A stretch of 64,000 nucleotides of DNA from Pleomorphomonas sp. JP5 (GTDB lineage: Bacteria; Pseudomonadota; Alphaproteobacteria; Rhizobiales; Pleomorphomonadaceae). The notes beneath the pieces were generated by a model. That model had not been told where the DNA came from. It searched no databases and saw nothing but the letters and a program-made list of their open reading frames with translations. The stretch lies in the NCBI RefSeq assembly GCF_023721815.1, contig NZ_JAMDLI010000008.1, forward strand, positions 62,001 to 126,000, in the 5' to 3' direction. A program made the position numbers and the translations under genes. This document shows, piece by piece, positions 50,020-58,727 of the stretch (within the stretch, counting starts at the first letter, position 1; each line of letters begins with the position of its first letter).

Positions 50020-51291
50020 ATGACCAGTCATCGCGTCGTCGTCGTGGGAAGCGGGTTCGCCGGACTGCAACTCGTGCTCGATCTCAAGGGGGCGCCCGTC
50101 GACATCACGCTGATCGACCGGCGCAACCACCATCTGTTCCAGCCCCTGCTCTATCAGGTGGCCACCACGCTTCTGGCCACGTCGGAAATCGCCTGGCCGG
50201 TGCGGCGCCTGTTCAGAGATCGCCCGGAGGTGAAGACGATTCTGGGCCATGTCACCGGCGTCGATCGGCAGGAAAAGACCGTGCAGCTGAGGGACGGCAG
50301 CGCCATTGCCTACGACACGCTGGTGCTGGCCACCGGCGCCCGCCACGCCTATTTCGGCCACGACGAGTGGGAGGCCTTCGCGCCGGGGCTCAAGACGCTG
50401 GAGGACGCCACCACAATTCGCCGGCGCGTGCTTCTGGCCTTCGAGCGGGCCGAGCTGGAGACCAATCCTGAGAAGAGGCAGGCGCTGCTCACCTTCGCCA
50501 TCATCGGTGGCGGTCCGACCGGCGTCGAGCTTGCAGGCATCATCGCCGAGCTGGCCCACCGTACGCTGGTCGACGAGTTCCGCTCGATCGATACGCGCAG
50601 CGCCCGCATCCTGCTGATCGAAGCGGGACCGCGCATCCTGCCGGTGTTCACGCCCGACATGTCCGACTACGGCGCGAAAGCCCTTGAGAAGCTCGGCGTC
50701 ACCGTGCGAACCGGCGTGCCCGTAACCGACATTTCGGCGGATGGGGTGCGCATCGGCGAGGAGTTCGTGCCGGCAAGAACGGTGTTGTGGGCAGCCGGGG
50801 TGCAGGCGTCGCGCGCTGCCGAGTGGCTAGGTGTGCCTGCCGATCGGGCCGGGCGTACTGTCGTCGAGAGCGACCTTACCGTTCCCGGCGCACCCGACAT
50901 CTTCGTGATCGGCGACACGGCATCGGTGACGACGACCGATGGCAAGCCGGTGCCGGGCGTGGCGCCGGCCGCCAAGCAGCAAGGCGCCCACGTGGCGAAG
51001 ATCATTCGGAACCGCCTCGCCGGCAAGCCGGCGCCTGGCCCGTTCGTCTACCGCCATCAGGGCAACCTGGCGACCATCGGTCGCAGTGCCGCCGTGGTCG
51101 ATTTCGGCCGGATCAAGCTGAAGGGCGCCATTGCCTGGTGGGTGTGGGGTATCGCCCACATCTACTTCCTGATCGGAACGCGCAGCCGCTTCGCCGTGGC
51201 CTGGAGCTGGCTGTGGATCTTCATGTCCGGCCAGCATTCGGCCCGTCTCATCACCCAGAAGGAAACGCTGAAAGACGAGAACGGCCGCTGA
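50020..51291 (+). CDS. ndh: Type II NADH dehydrogenase (NDH-2)
   Basis: A 423-residue membrane-associated flavoprotein passing electrons from NADH to quinone without proton pumping. VVVVGSGFAGL is the FAD-binding motif; RNHHLFQPLLYQVAT and AIIGGGPTGVELAGIIAEL (NADH binding) are diagnostic, as are AAKQQGAHVAKII and the C-terminal amphipathic membrane anchor region (WVWGIAHIYFLIG). ATG 50020 follows GGAGAG; the frame to 49675 is a shadow. It offers a bypass of complex I. Confidence 0.92.
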   Translation: MTSHRVVVVGSGFAGLQLVLDLKGAPVDITLIDRRNHHLFQPLLYQVATTLLATSEIAWPVRRLFRDRPEVKTILGHVTGVDRQEKTVQLRDGSAIAYDTLVLATGARHAYFGHDEWEAFAPGLKTLEDATTIRRRVLLAFERAELETNPEKRQALLTFAIIGGGPTGVELAGIIAELAHRTLVDEFRSIDTRSARILLIEAGPRILPVFTPDMSDYGAKALEKLGVTVRTGVPVTDISADGVRIGEEFVPARTVLWAAGVQASRAAEWLGVPADRAGRTVVESDLTVPGAPDIFVIGDTASVTTTDGKPVPGVAPAAKQQGAHVAKIIRNRLAGKPAPGPFVYRHQGNLATIGRSAAVVDFGRIKLKGAIAWWVWGIAHIYFLIGTRSRFAVAWSWLWIFMSGQHSARLITQKETLKDENGR

Positions 51292-51322
51292 GGCAGTTGA
51301 GCCGACAGTCGCTCCACAATGC

Positions 51323-51350
51323 AAAAGGCGCCCCTTCCGGAGCGCCTTTT
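51323..51350. terminator. Bidirectional rho-independent terminator
   Basis: AAAAGGCGC and GCGCCTTTT pair around a 10-nt loop between the convergent NDH-2 and DAHP synthase genes; T-runs exist on both strands. Confidence 0.75.
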
Positions 51351-51379
51351 CCTCGTTCAACTCACTTCGAATGGCTCTC

Positions 51380-52762
51380 TCACTCGCCGGCGATCGCCCA
51401 TTCCATGGGCTCGCGGCCCTCGCGCGTCTTCTTGATGCGCTCGGCGACCAGGAAGGCAAGCTCAAGCGCCTGATCGGCGTTGAGGCGCGGGTCGCAGTGG
51501 CTGTGGTAGCGATCCGAAAGCTGTTCACCGGAGATGGCAACGGCGCCACCGGTGCATTCGGTGACATCGCGCCCGGTCATCTCGATGTGGATGCCACCGG
51601 GATGGGTGCCCTCGGCGGCGTGCACGTCGAAGAACGCGCCAACTTCCTTCAGGATGCGGTCGAATGGCCGCGTCTTGTAGGAGTTGAGCGTGATGGTGTT
51701 GCCATGCATCGGATCGCAGGACCAGACCACGGAACGGCCTTCGCTCTGGACCGCCCGAATGAGACCGGGCAAATGATCTTCCACCTTGTCGGCGCCGTAG
51801 CGGGTGATCAGCGTCAGCCGGCCCGGCTCGTTGTCCGGATTCAGCGTATCGATCAGACGGATCAACTCGTCAGGCGCCAGTGAGGGGCCGCACTTCAGGC
51901 CGATCGGGTTCTTGATGCCGCGGCAGTATTCCATATGCGCATGGCCGGGCTGGCGCGTACGATCGCCGATCCAGATCATGTGGCCGGACGTGCCGTACCA
52001 GTCGCCCGTGGTGGAGTCGATGCGGGTCAACGCCTGCTCATAGCCGAGAAGCAGCGCCTCGTGGCTGGTGTAGAAGTCGGTCGTCCGCATCTCGGAGACA
52101 GTTTCGGGATGGATGCCGCAGGCCCGCATGAAAGCGAGGCTTTCGGTGATGCGATCGGCATATTCCTGGTAGCGCGACGACTGCGTTCCCTTGACGAAGC
52201 CAAGCGTCCACTTGTGGACGTTGTCGAGGTTGGCGTAGCCGCCACCGGCGAAGGCGCGCAGCAGATTCAGCGTCGCCGCCGACTGGCGATAGGCCATCTC
52301 CTGGCGCTGCGGATCGGGAATTCGCGCTTCCGGCGTGAACTCCATGCCGTTGATGATGTCGCCACGGTAGGACGGCAGCTCGACGCCTTCGATGGTTTCG
52401 GTCGACTTGGAACGCGGCTTGGCGAACTGGCCAGCGATGCGGCCAACCTTCACCACCGGCTGCGCGGCGCCGTAGGTCAGAACCACCGCCATCTGCAGGA
52501 AGACGCGGAAGAAGTCGCGGATGTTGTCGGCGCCATGCTCGGCGAAACTCTCGGCGCAATCGCCGCCCTGCAACAGGAAGGCTTCGCCTGCGGCCACCTT
52601 GGCGAGCGACTTCTTGAGCTTGCGGGCCTCACCGGCAAACACCAGCGGGGGATAGCTCGCGAGACGCGCCTCGACGGCGGCGAGCGCCGCCATGTCGGGA
52701 TAATCGGGCACCTGCTCGATGGGCAGGGCACGCCAGGAATCGGGCTTCCAGGTGGAGGGCAT
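51380..52762 (-). CDS. aroG: 3-deoxy-7-phosphoheptulonate synthase, class II (DAHP synthase)
   Basis: A 460-residue enzyme catalysing the first step of the shikimate pathway, condensing phosphoenolpyruvate and erythrose-4-phosphate. Class II hallmarks: [33 protein letters not shown] (read in parts), [31 protein letters not shown] and [15 protein letters not shown]. The metal-binding Cys is in GGDCAES. The start with AAGAAGAG upstream is standard. A hairpin set with a leader-peptide ORF lies 200-300 bp upstream on the same strand, suggesting attenuation by aromatic amino acids. Gene symbol follows common usage (aroG/aroF) and is not certain. Confidence 0.94.
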   Translation of the reverse strand: MPSTWKPDSWRALPIEQVPDYPDMAALAAVEARLASYPPLVFAGEARKLKKSLAKVAAGEAFLLQGGDCAESFAEHGADNIRDFFRVFLQMAVVLTYGAAQPVVKVGRIAGQFAKPRSKSTETIEGVELPSYRGDIINGMEFTPEARIPDPQRQEMAYRQSAATLNLLRAFAGGGYANLDNVHKWTLGFVKGTQSSRYQEYADRITESLAFMRACGIHPETVSEMRTTDFYTSHEALLLGYEQALTRIDSTTGDWYGTSGHMIWIGDRTRQPGHAHMEYCRGIKNPIGLKCGPSLAPDELIRLIDTLNPDNEPGRLTLITRYGADKVEDHLPGLIRAVQSEGRSVVWSCDPMHGNTITLNSYKTRPFDRILKEVGAFFDVHAAEGTHPGGIHIEMTGRDVTECTGGAVAISGEQLSDRYHSHCDPRLNADQALELAFLVAERIKKTREGREPMEWAIAGE

Positions 52763-52960
52763 GACGCGACTCTTCTTCTCGATGCGTCGCTCCGCGAAAA
52801 CCGCCGCGGAGCAGTCCGGATTTGGCGCCTTTTACATGAGGCGCCGGTGAAGCACCACCACTAATGCGCGACGCGCAGCTGGGTGGTGCGGAAGGCGGTG
52901 GTCCGCTTCACCCTGTCCGACGCGAGGGTCGGATGCGGGCGATCACGAAGCCACAAATGC

Positions 52961-53064
52961 AAAAACCCCGCCTTTCGGCGGGGCTCGTTCTCGCGCTGGG
53001 CCTGTCAGTCAGACAGCTGCGGAACCGGCCACGCCGAAGAGGCATGCCACGCATAAAAGCCCAT
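52961..53064 (-). promoter_or_regulatory. Probable transcription attenuator of the DAHP synthase gene (leader peptide and alternative hairpins)
   Basis: Minus strand, in transcription order: a 19-codon ORF (53064-53005, M-G-F-Y-A-W-H-A-S-S-A-W-P-V-P-Q-L-S-D); region 1 CATGCC (53046-53041), immediately after the first Trp codon; region 2 TTCGGCGTGGC (53038-53028); region 3 GCCCCGCCGAA (52984-52974); a terminator CCCCGCC-GAAA-GGCGGGG (52983-52966) and TTTTT. Regions 1:2 pair over 6 bp (one G-U) with a 5-nt loop, 2:3 pair at 10 of 11 positions, 3:4 is the terminator. Stalling at Phe/Tyr/Trp codons would cover region 1, free region 2 and prevent termination. Weak point: no Shine-Dalgarno for the ATG at 53064; an in-frame ATG upstream (about 53142) is an alternative start. 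Confidence 0.6.
52966..52983 (-). terminator. Rho-independent terminator upstream of DAHP synthase
   Basis: CCCCGCC-GAAA-GGCGGGG then TTTTT on the minus strand, 204 bp before the DAHP synthase start. It could end the DUF1489 transcript, but that gene's stop is 275 bp away; it fits better as the terminator arm of the attenuator. Confidence 0.8.
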
Positions 53065-53257
53065 AAAGCCGTAGGAAGTCGGAACCGCGTTCCGCGAAAG
53101 CGGAGCGATCAAGGATGTCCGAATGTGCTGAACGCGCAACATGGATATCGTCCGACAAGGCGCTTCGGCAAAAGTTGCTGAAGCGAAGTTGGTGGACAAA
53201 AACCATCGCAGGCTGATGACGTCAAGCAAAATCGCGCCGAGTCCGACCAAGGGAGAG

Positions 53258-53692
53258 TCAGATCAGCGCCAGTTCCCGCAGCGCCCGGCGCATGCCCTCG
53301 GGAATATCGCCGTCGATTTCCGACTGCCGGATGTCGGCTGGGGCTTCCTTGTCGACGAGGTAACGCCAGCCCTGGAAGGCGCGACAAGGCTTGTACTCGG
53401 TGCGATGCAGTTCGGGATCAAGCACAATGCCGCACCGCTCGATGCCGTCGCCGCCTCGTATGGGACGCAGATCGAGGATGCGCTGGCGAACCTGAACGAT
53501 TCCCTTGATCACCCAGTAAAGCGAGCCGCCGTCGAGGATTTCATCGACCCGCTTCGGGAACATGCGGGTGACATGGATGCGCTCATAGGCTTCGCCGCGA
53601 GCGGCGTGGATCAGCACTTCCTCGCGATACCACTGGTCGAGCTCCTCGACCGCCTCGACGCCGACGCAAAGCTTGATGATGTGAAGCGGCAT
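53258..53692 (-). CDS. DUF1489 family protein
   Basis: A 144-residue cytoplasmic protein of the alphaproteobacterial DUF1489 family: MPLHIIKLCVGVEAVEELDQW, THVTRMFPKR-like IHVTRMFPKRVDEIL, GSLYWVIKGIVQVRQRILDL and GWRYLVDKEAPADI. Function unknown. ATG 53692 follows GGAAGTCAGGA; the frame start at 53977 adds an unmatched Arg-rich lead. The 390 bp upstream (53693-54082) hold no gene I can support. Confidence 0.88.
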   Translation of the reverse strand: MPLHIIKLCVGVEAVEELDQWYREEVLIHAARGEAYERIHVTRMFPKRVDEILDGGSLYWVIKGIVQVRQRILDLRPIRGGDGIERCGIVLDPELHRTEYKPCRAFQGWRYLVDKEAPADIRQSEIDGDIPEGMRRALRELALI

Positions 53693-54082
53693 TCCTGACT
53701 TCCAAAACGCGGTATCCGTTCCGCCTATCATGGTTCTCCGTCTCGGGCGAGACAAGTGATCGCGAGCAAGACGAACGCCCGAGAGCCTCCAGTATGCGGC
53801 AAGTCGTCGGACGCAGAGCCATCCCCAAGCATGCTGGGCCTTCCGTCGGTCGCGCCGCGGGAGGCGCCGGGTGCCTCCGTTGCGCCGGATATCGACCATT
53901 GGCGTAACCGGAAACCGCAAGGGATCGTCCGTTTCCACAGGGCGATTAACCGGCCTTTTGCAACACCTTAAAACCACTGATGTTTTTCATATCTCCACTC
54001 TTAATGCGGCAAGGAGGTAGCGTCATATTACGTATGGCAGTCCATGAAAGGCGAACTGCGTGACCGTGCCAGGAGGCCGACA

Positions 54083-54280
54083 ATGAACATTGGAAGCGCC
54101 ACCCAGAGCAGCCAGATCTCCACCGTCATGCGCCAAACCGCGAGCGCCGAGAGCAAACCGTATGAGCGGGAGCCGGACGGCGACCGCGACTCGCTCCTGA
54201 AAGTCCAGCCCGTAGCGTCCAAGACGCCACAGGCCGCCGTCGGCAAAGGCGTCGGCCTTCTGGTCGACATCAGCGTGTAG
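54083..54280 (+). CDS. Small hypothetical protein with a PDGDRD motif
   Basis: A 65-residue polar protein (MNIGSATQSSQIS...; central EREPDGDRDS; C-terminal AVGKGVGLLVDISV). ATG 54083 has a perfect AGGAGG 7 bp upstream, the main reason to believe it. It has no signal peptide or membrane segment. I do not recognise the family, though short proteins ending in a hydrophobic VDI(S/K)V tail after a DGD-rich stretch are common in Rhizobiales. The last 11 bp overlap the convergent LysR gene's end. Confidence 0.55.
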   Translation: MNIGSATQSSQISTVMRQTASAESKPYEREPDGDRDSLLKVQPVASKTPQAAVGKGVGLLVDISV

Positions 54281-55184
54281 GCAGCGACAAGTCCGCACAA
54301 AAGGGGCCGGACCGAGCAAGCTCTACGAAAGCCGCCGCCGCCCTGCCGAAATAGCGCTCTCGGTGACGAAGGGCGTGAAAGCTGCGGCCCGGCAGCGGCG
54401 TCTCCACCTGTGCCAGCGTTCCGCCCGCCAGCGCGCCGCCAACGACCATGTGCGATAGAACCGTGACGCCTCCACCCGCTTCGACGGCGACGCGAACCGT
54501 CTCGTTCGACGGCAGTTCCAGCGCCACGTCGACATCGTCGGCCGACAGACCGTAATGAGCGAGGGCTTGTTCCAGCGCGACGCGGGTACCGGAGCCCTTC
54601 TCGCGCAGCACCCATCGTGCCGTCCGGAGGCGATCGCTCATGCTGCCGGCAGTGGCCAGCCAGGGATCGTCTGGGGCCGTCACCAGGACGAGTTCGTCCT
54701 CGAACAGTGTGTCCACGGCGAGGCTCGGCTCGTCCACCGGCCCCTCGACGAACCCGATGAGCGCGGCGCCGTCGCGCAACCGCCCGGCGACGAACTCGGT
54801 GTTGCCGAGCTCGAGCGTCACCCTGATTCCCGGATAGCTGACCCTGAACGTCTGGATGACGCGGGGCAGCCAGTAGGTGCCAATGGTCTGGCTGGCAGCG
54901 ATCGCCAACTCGCCGCGCCGGAAATCGGCAAGATCGGACAGCACCGCTTCGCCATCGGTTGCGCGGATCAGGATCGCCCTCGCCTCTTCCAGGAACGTGC
55001 GGCCGGCGTCGGTCAACGCGATACGGCGACCGATGCGGTCGAACAGCTTGATCGCATAGCGGCCTTCCAGCGCGGTGATGGCCGCGCTGACGGCCGACTG
55101 CGTCAGATGAAGATCGTGCGCGGCCTGAGTGACGTGTTCGCGCTCGGCGACGGCAACGAAGATGCGAAGCTGTTCGAGGGTCAT
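54270..55184 (-). CDS. LysR-family regulator (YeiE/CysL-like)
   Basis: A 304-residue LysR-type regulator. N-terminal winged helix-turn-helix (EHVTQAAHDLHLTQSAVSAAITALE, about 16-40), then the linker helix and the periplasmic-binding-like effector domain. It lies 21 bp after the YeiH-type gene on the same strand; relatives of this pair (YeiE with YeiH) respond to sulfite or reduced sulfur. Here the regulator is co-directional and downstream rather than divergent, so it may be co-transcribed with its target. Confidence 0.88.
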   Translation of the reverse strand: MTLEQLRIFVAVAEREHVTQAAHDLHLTQSAVSAAITALEGRYAIKLFDRIGRRIALTDAGRTFLEEARAILIRATDGEAVLSDLADFRRGELAIAASQTIGTYWLPRVIQTFRVSYPGIRVTLELGNTEFVAGRLRDGAALIGFVEGPVDEPSLAVDTLFEDELVLVTAPDDPWLATAGSMSDRLRTARWVLREKGSGTRVALEQALAHYGLSADDVDVALELPSNETVRVAVEAGGGVTVLSHMVVGGALAGGTLAQVETPLPGRSFHALRHRERYFGRAAAAFVELARSGPFCADLSLPTR

Positions 55185-55205
55185 TGAGGGCCGCGTTCGG
55201 AAGGG

Positions 55206-56240
55206 TCAGGTCAGCCTTATCAAGATCAGGCTCAGGCTGGCAATGAAAACACTGGCGATGGCGCCGGTCAGGGCCGGCTTCAGGCCCTTTGCCTTCAGCT
55301 TGGCGACGCTGGTCTCGAGCCCCATGGCGGCAAGCGCCATGGTCAGCAGAAATGTGCTGACGACGCTGGTTTCCGCCTTCAGCGAGGAGGGGATGGCGAC
55401 GACGCTGTTGACGGCAACGAGGGCGATGAAGCCAAGCACGAACAGCGGCAGGGGAGCTTTCGGCCGTTCCGAGCCAACTTCGCCGAGAGAGGGAAGGAAC
55501 GCAGCCATCGCAAAGACCATCGGCGCCAGGGTCATGACCCTCGTCAGCTTGGCGACGGTGCCAAAATCGCCGGCCTCGCGGCCGATGGCAAACGTCGCCG
55601 CCACGACCTGGGCGATCTCGTGAATGGACGAACCGGCCCAGAGACCATAGTCCCGCGTGCTCAGCCCGATGACGCCCTGCAGCAGCGGATAGGCGAACAT
55701 GGCAATGGAGCCGAACACGGTGACGCAGGCGACGGCGTAGGAGACATCCTCGTCATGGGCGTCGACGACGGAGTTCGCCGCGGCGACGGCCGATGCGCCA
55801 CAGATCGACGTTCCCGCCGCGATCAGCCGTGTGAGACGCGGATCGGCCCCCAACAGCCGCCCAACCGCCAGCGTGAACAGGAAGGTGGAGGCAACGACGG
55901 CGAGAATGACGCCGACGCCCCTCAACCCTGTCTCCGCCACCTGCCCGAAGGTGAGTTGGACGCCGAGCAGAATGATGGCAAGCCGCAGCAGGCGGCGCAT
56001 CGAAAAGCCGATACCCGCGGTCAGCGCCGAATGCGTGCCCACGGTGTTGCGGATCAGGATACCGAGCGCGATCGCGATGATCATCGGGCTAAAGTCATGG
56101 ACGCCGGGTAGCATCCTCAGCCCGTAGGCAATGCCGGCGACCGCCGCGCAGGCGACGATGCCGGGCATTGCGCGGACAACGGCGCCTTGCTGGGTGAAGA
56201 AGGAAACGGGTTTCGATAACTCGGCCGATTGTTGAAACAT
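55206..56240 (-). CDS. YeiH family putative sulfate/anion exporter
   Basis: A 344-residue membrane protein of the UPF0324/YeiH (PSE) family with about ten helices. GTSICGASAVAAANSVV, SSIHEIAQVVAA and GLETSVAKLKAKGLKPAL are diagnostic. Members are putative exporters of sulfate or related anions (family inference, poorly tested). AAGAGAAAA precedes ATG 56240. With the following LysR gene it forms a regulator-transporter pair. Confidence 0.9.
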   Translation of the reverse strand: MFQQSAELSKPVSFFTQQGAVVRAMPGIVACAAVAGIAYGLRMLPGVHDFSPMIIAIALGILIRNTVGTHSALTAGIGFSMRRLLRLAIILLGVQLTFGQVAETGLRGVGVILAVVASTFLFTLAVGRLLGADPRLTRLIAAGTSICGASAVAAANSVVDAHDEDVSYAVACVTVFGSIAMFAYPLLQGVIGLSTRDYGLWAGSSIHEIAQVVAATFAIGREAGDFGTVAKLTRVMTLAPMVFAMAAFLPSLGEVGSERPKAPLPLFVLGFIALVAVNSVVAIPSSLKAETSVVSTFLLTMALAAMGLETSVAKLKAKGLKPALTGAIASVFIASLSLILIRLT

Positions 56241-56465
56241 TTTTCTCTTGCTCAGGCATCCATCGTTACGGACGTCCTATCGCGCAAGAGTTCATCGCAA
56301 ACCAACGCATTGTCATGCACGAACCGTTCGTTTGAATCGAACGATTCACGCGAGGCGGATCGAGAGCGATACACTTTCCGACAGTTTGCGACCCTTTCGC
56401 CTGAATGTTCGGCCTCGAAGGGATCTAGGCTTGCCCCATCGAAGCAATCGGATCAGGGGGTAGCC

Positions 56466-56678
56466 ATGAAAGGCTTTTTGGTAGGCGTCGCGGTCACGAT
56501 CCTGGTCATCGCCGCATTCCCCTCGGTCGGCCGATGGGTCACGACGATGCCTTACAGGACAGCGGCGATGTTTGGCTACTCGGCGCCCTCGCCGGCATCC
56601 TGGCAAGGGCCGGGAAGAGGCGGCGGCCGGATGGGCGATGGCCGTGCACGCAACGTGCCCGCAGGCTATTGGGAGTAA
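56466..56678 (+). CDS. Small membrane-anchored protein with Gly/Arg-rich tail
   Basis: A 70-residue protein: one N-terminal hydrophobic helix (about residues 4-22, FLVGVAVTILVIAAFPSVG), then a short polar part ending in GPGRGGGRMGDGRARNVPAGYWE. ATG 56466 has AGGGGG 4-9 bp upstream. No family recognised. Convergent with the Atm1-type gene, 6 bp apart. Confidence 0.5.
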   Translation: MKGFLVGVAVTILVIAAFPSVGRWVTTMPYRTAAMFGYSAPSPASWQGPGRGGGRMGDGRARNVPAGYWE

Positions 56679-56684
56679 GCCAAC

Positions 56685-58604
56685 TCAGGTCGGCTGGTCC
56701 TCACGCTCAGTCTTGCTGCCGTGCCCAAGGATACCAAGATCGTCCTCGGCCTTGACGCGGGCCAGCCGCGCCTCCGCTTCGTCGGCCTCGCGCTGGCGCG
56801 CCCACATGGTGGCGTAGAGCCCGCCCTTGTCGATCAGTTCGGCATGCGAGCCACGCTCGGCGATCCGCCCCTTTTCCAGCACGATGATCTCGTCGGCGTT
56901 GACCACGGTCGACAGGCGATGGGCGATGACCATGGTCGTCCGTCCCTCGGCCACGCGATCGAGCTCGGCCTGGATCTCGCGCTCGGTGTTGGTGTCGAGT
57001 GCCGAGGTGGCCTCGTCGAGAATCAGGATCGGCGGGGATTTCAGAATGGTGCGGGCTATGGCGACGCGCTGCTTCTCTCCACCGGACAGCTTGAGGCCGC
57101 GCTCGCCGACCGGGGTATCATAGCCGCCCGGCAGTCCTTCGACGAAATGGGCGATGCGGGCCTGACGCGCCGCCTCGCGCACCTCCTCGGGGTCGGCGTC
57201 CGGACGACCATAGCGGATGTTGTAGAAGATGGTGTCGTTGAACAGCACGGTATCCTGAGGAACCATGCCGATGGCGGCGCGCAAGGACTCCTGCGTCACC
57301 TCACGAACGTCCTGGCCATCGATGGTGATCCGGCCGGCGGTGACATCGTAGAATCGGAACAGAAGGCGCGACAGGGTCGATTTGCCGGCTCCGGAGGGAC
57401 CGACCACGGCCACCGTCTTTCCGGCCGGGATCTCGAAGCTGATACCCTTCAAGATCTGCCGATCGGGATCGTAGGCGAAGCGAACGTCTTCGAAACGAAC
57501 CGCCCCGCCCCGCACGTCGAGCCGGGTGGCATTCGGTGCATCGACAATCTCGGCCGGCTCTTCCAGAAGGTCGAACATCTGCTCCAGGTCGGTCACGCCC
57601 TGACGGATCTCGCGATACATGAAGCCGATGAAGTTGAGCGGAATGCCGAGCTGCATCAAGAGGGTATTAAGCAGCACGAAGTCACCGAGCGACTGCGTTC
57701 CGGCCACGACTTCATGCGCCGACATCACCATGCAAAACGCGACACCAACGGTGAAGATCACCGCCTGCCCCATGTTGAGCCAGGACAGCGAGTACCAGGT
57801 TTCGTTGGCGGCCGCCTCGTAACGCTCCATGGCCACATCGAAACGGGCCGCCTCCATCTTCTCGTTGCCGAAATACTTCACCGTCTCGAAGTTCAGGAGG
57901 CTGTCGACCGACTTGGTATTGGCGTCGTTGTCGCTGTCGTTCATGCGGCGACGAATGGCGATTCGCTTGTCCGAGTAGCGAATGGAGAACCAGACGTAGA
58001 GCCAGATGGTGACCCCGATCACCAGCAGGTAGCTGAGGCCGAAGTTCAACACGATCACGATCGCCGACAGCCCGAACTCCAGCACCGTCGGCATGGCGTT
58101 GAGAATGGTGAAGCGAACGATGGACTCGATACCCTTGACGCCACGATCGATGACGCGGGTGAGACCGCCGGTGCGACGCTGCAGATGAAAACGCAGCGAC
58201 AGGCGGTGCATGTGGGCGAAGGTCAGGTTGGCAAGACGACGGACAGCATACTGGCTGACGTTGGAGAACAGCGCGTCGCGCAGATTGTTGAAACCGTTCA
58301 TCAATATGCGGCCGACGTTGTAGGCCACGACCATGGCTACCGGATAGGTGAGCCACATCAACGTCGGTTCGGGCACGTTCGCTTTCGGCGCCAGCGCATC
58401 GGTGGCGAAGGCGTAGAGATAGGGAACGAGAACGGTGATCACCTTGGCGAGCACGAGAGCCGCCATGGACAGAACGACCCGCATCCTGAGGTCGGCGCGC
58501 CCTTCAGGCCACATGTAGGGCCATAGCTGGAACAGGGTCGACAACAACGACTTGTCGCCGCTGATCTTGGCCTTGCCGTCGGCACGGGGATCGACTTCGC
58601 TCAT
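56685..58604 (-). CDS. Atm1/HMT1-type ABC exporter (ABCB7 family)
   Basis: A 639-residue fused permease-ATPase (half-transporter, works as homodimer) in the inner membrane. Six helices precede the nucleotide-binding domain. The Atm1-specific LLNFETVKYFGNE is at 236-248; Walker A GPSGAGKST at 402-410; the signature LSGGEKQRVAIARTI and Walker B ILILDEATSALD follow. Relatives export glutathione-bound metals or sulfur species and confer heavy-metal tolerance. Full family length; GGTGGACC precedes ATG. Confidence 0.93.
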   Translation of the reverse strand: MSEVDPRADGKAKISGDKSLLSTLFQLWPYMWPEGRADLRMRVVLSMAALVLAKVITVLVPYLYAFATDALAPKANVPEPTLMWLTYPVAMVVAYNVGRILMNGFNNLRDALFSNVSQYAVRRLANLTFAHMHRLSLRFHLQRRTGGLTRVIDRGVKGIESIVRFTILNAMPTVLEFGLSAIVIVLNFGLSYLLVIGVTIWLYVWFSIRYSDKRIAIRRRMNDSDNDANTKSVDSLLNFETVKYFGNEKMEAARFDVAMERYEAAANETWYSLSWLNMGQAVIFTVGVAFCMVMSAHEVVAGTQSLGDFVLLNTLLMQLGIPLNFIGFMYREIRQGVTDLEQMFDLLEEPAEIVDAPNATRLDVRGGAVRFEDVRFAYDPDRQILKGISFEIPAGKTVAVVGPSGAGKSTLSRLLFRFYDVTAGRITIDGQDVREVTQESLRAAIGMVPQDTVLFNDTIFYNIRYGRPDADPEEVREAARQARIAHFVEGLPGGYDTPVGERGLKLSGGEKQRVAIARTILKSPPILILDEATSALDTNTEREIQAELDRVAEGRTTMVIAHRLSTVVNADEIIVLEKGRIAERGSHAELIDKGGLYATMWARQREADEAEARLARVKAEDDLGILGHGSKTEREDQPT

Positions 58605-58627
58605 GGTCCACCGGAAACGCGTTGTTC

Positions 58628-58659
58628 AAAAAACCGCCCGACGCGAACGCGCCGGGCGG
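58628..58659 (-). terminator. Rho-independent terminator after the LysM protein gene
   Basis: On the minus strand CCGCCCG (58659-58653) and CGGGCGG (58640-58634) pair, extended by CGCG/CGCG around a small loop, followed by TTTTTT (58633-58628). It lies 69 bp past the stop and 24 bp before the Atm1-type start. Confidence 0.8.
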
Positions 58660-58727
58660 CATGCCGTCACTGAGATAGTCTCTTTTTCCACCGCGTGCCA
58701 TGGTCAGAGCGCGCGATGGCGGGATTG

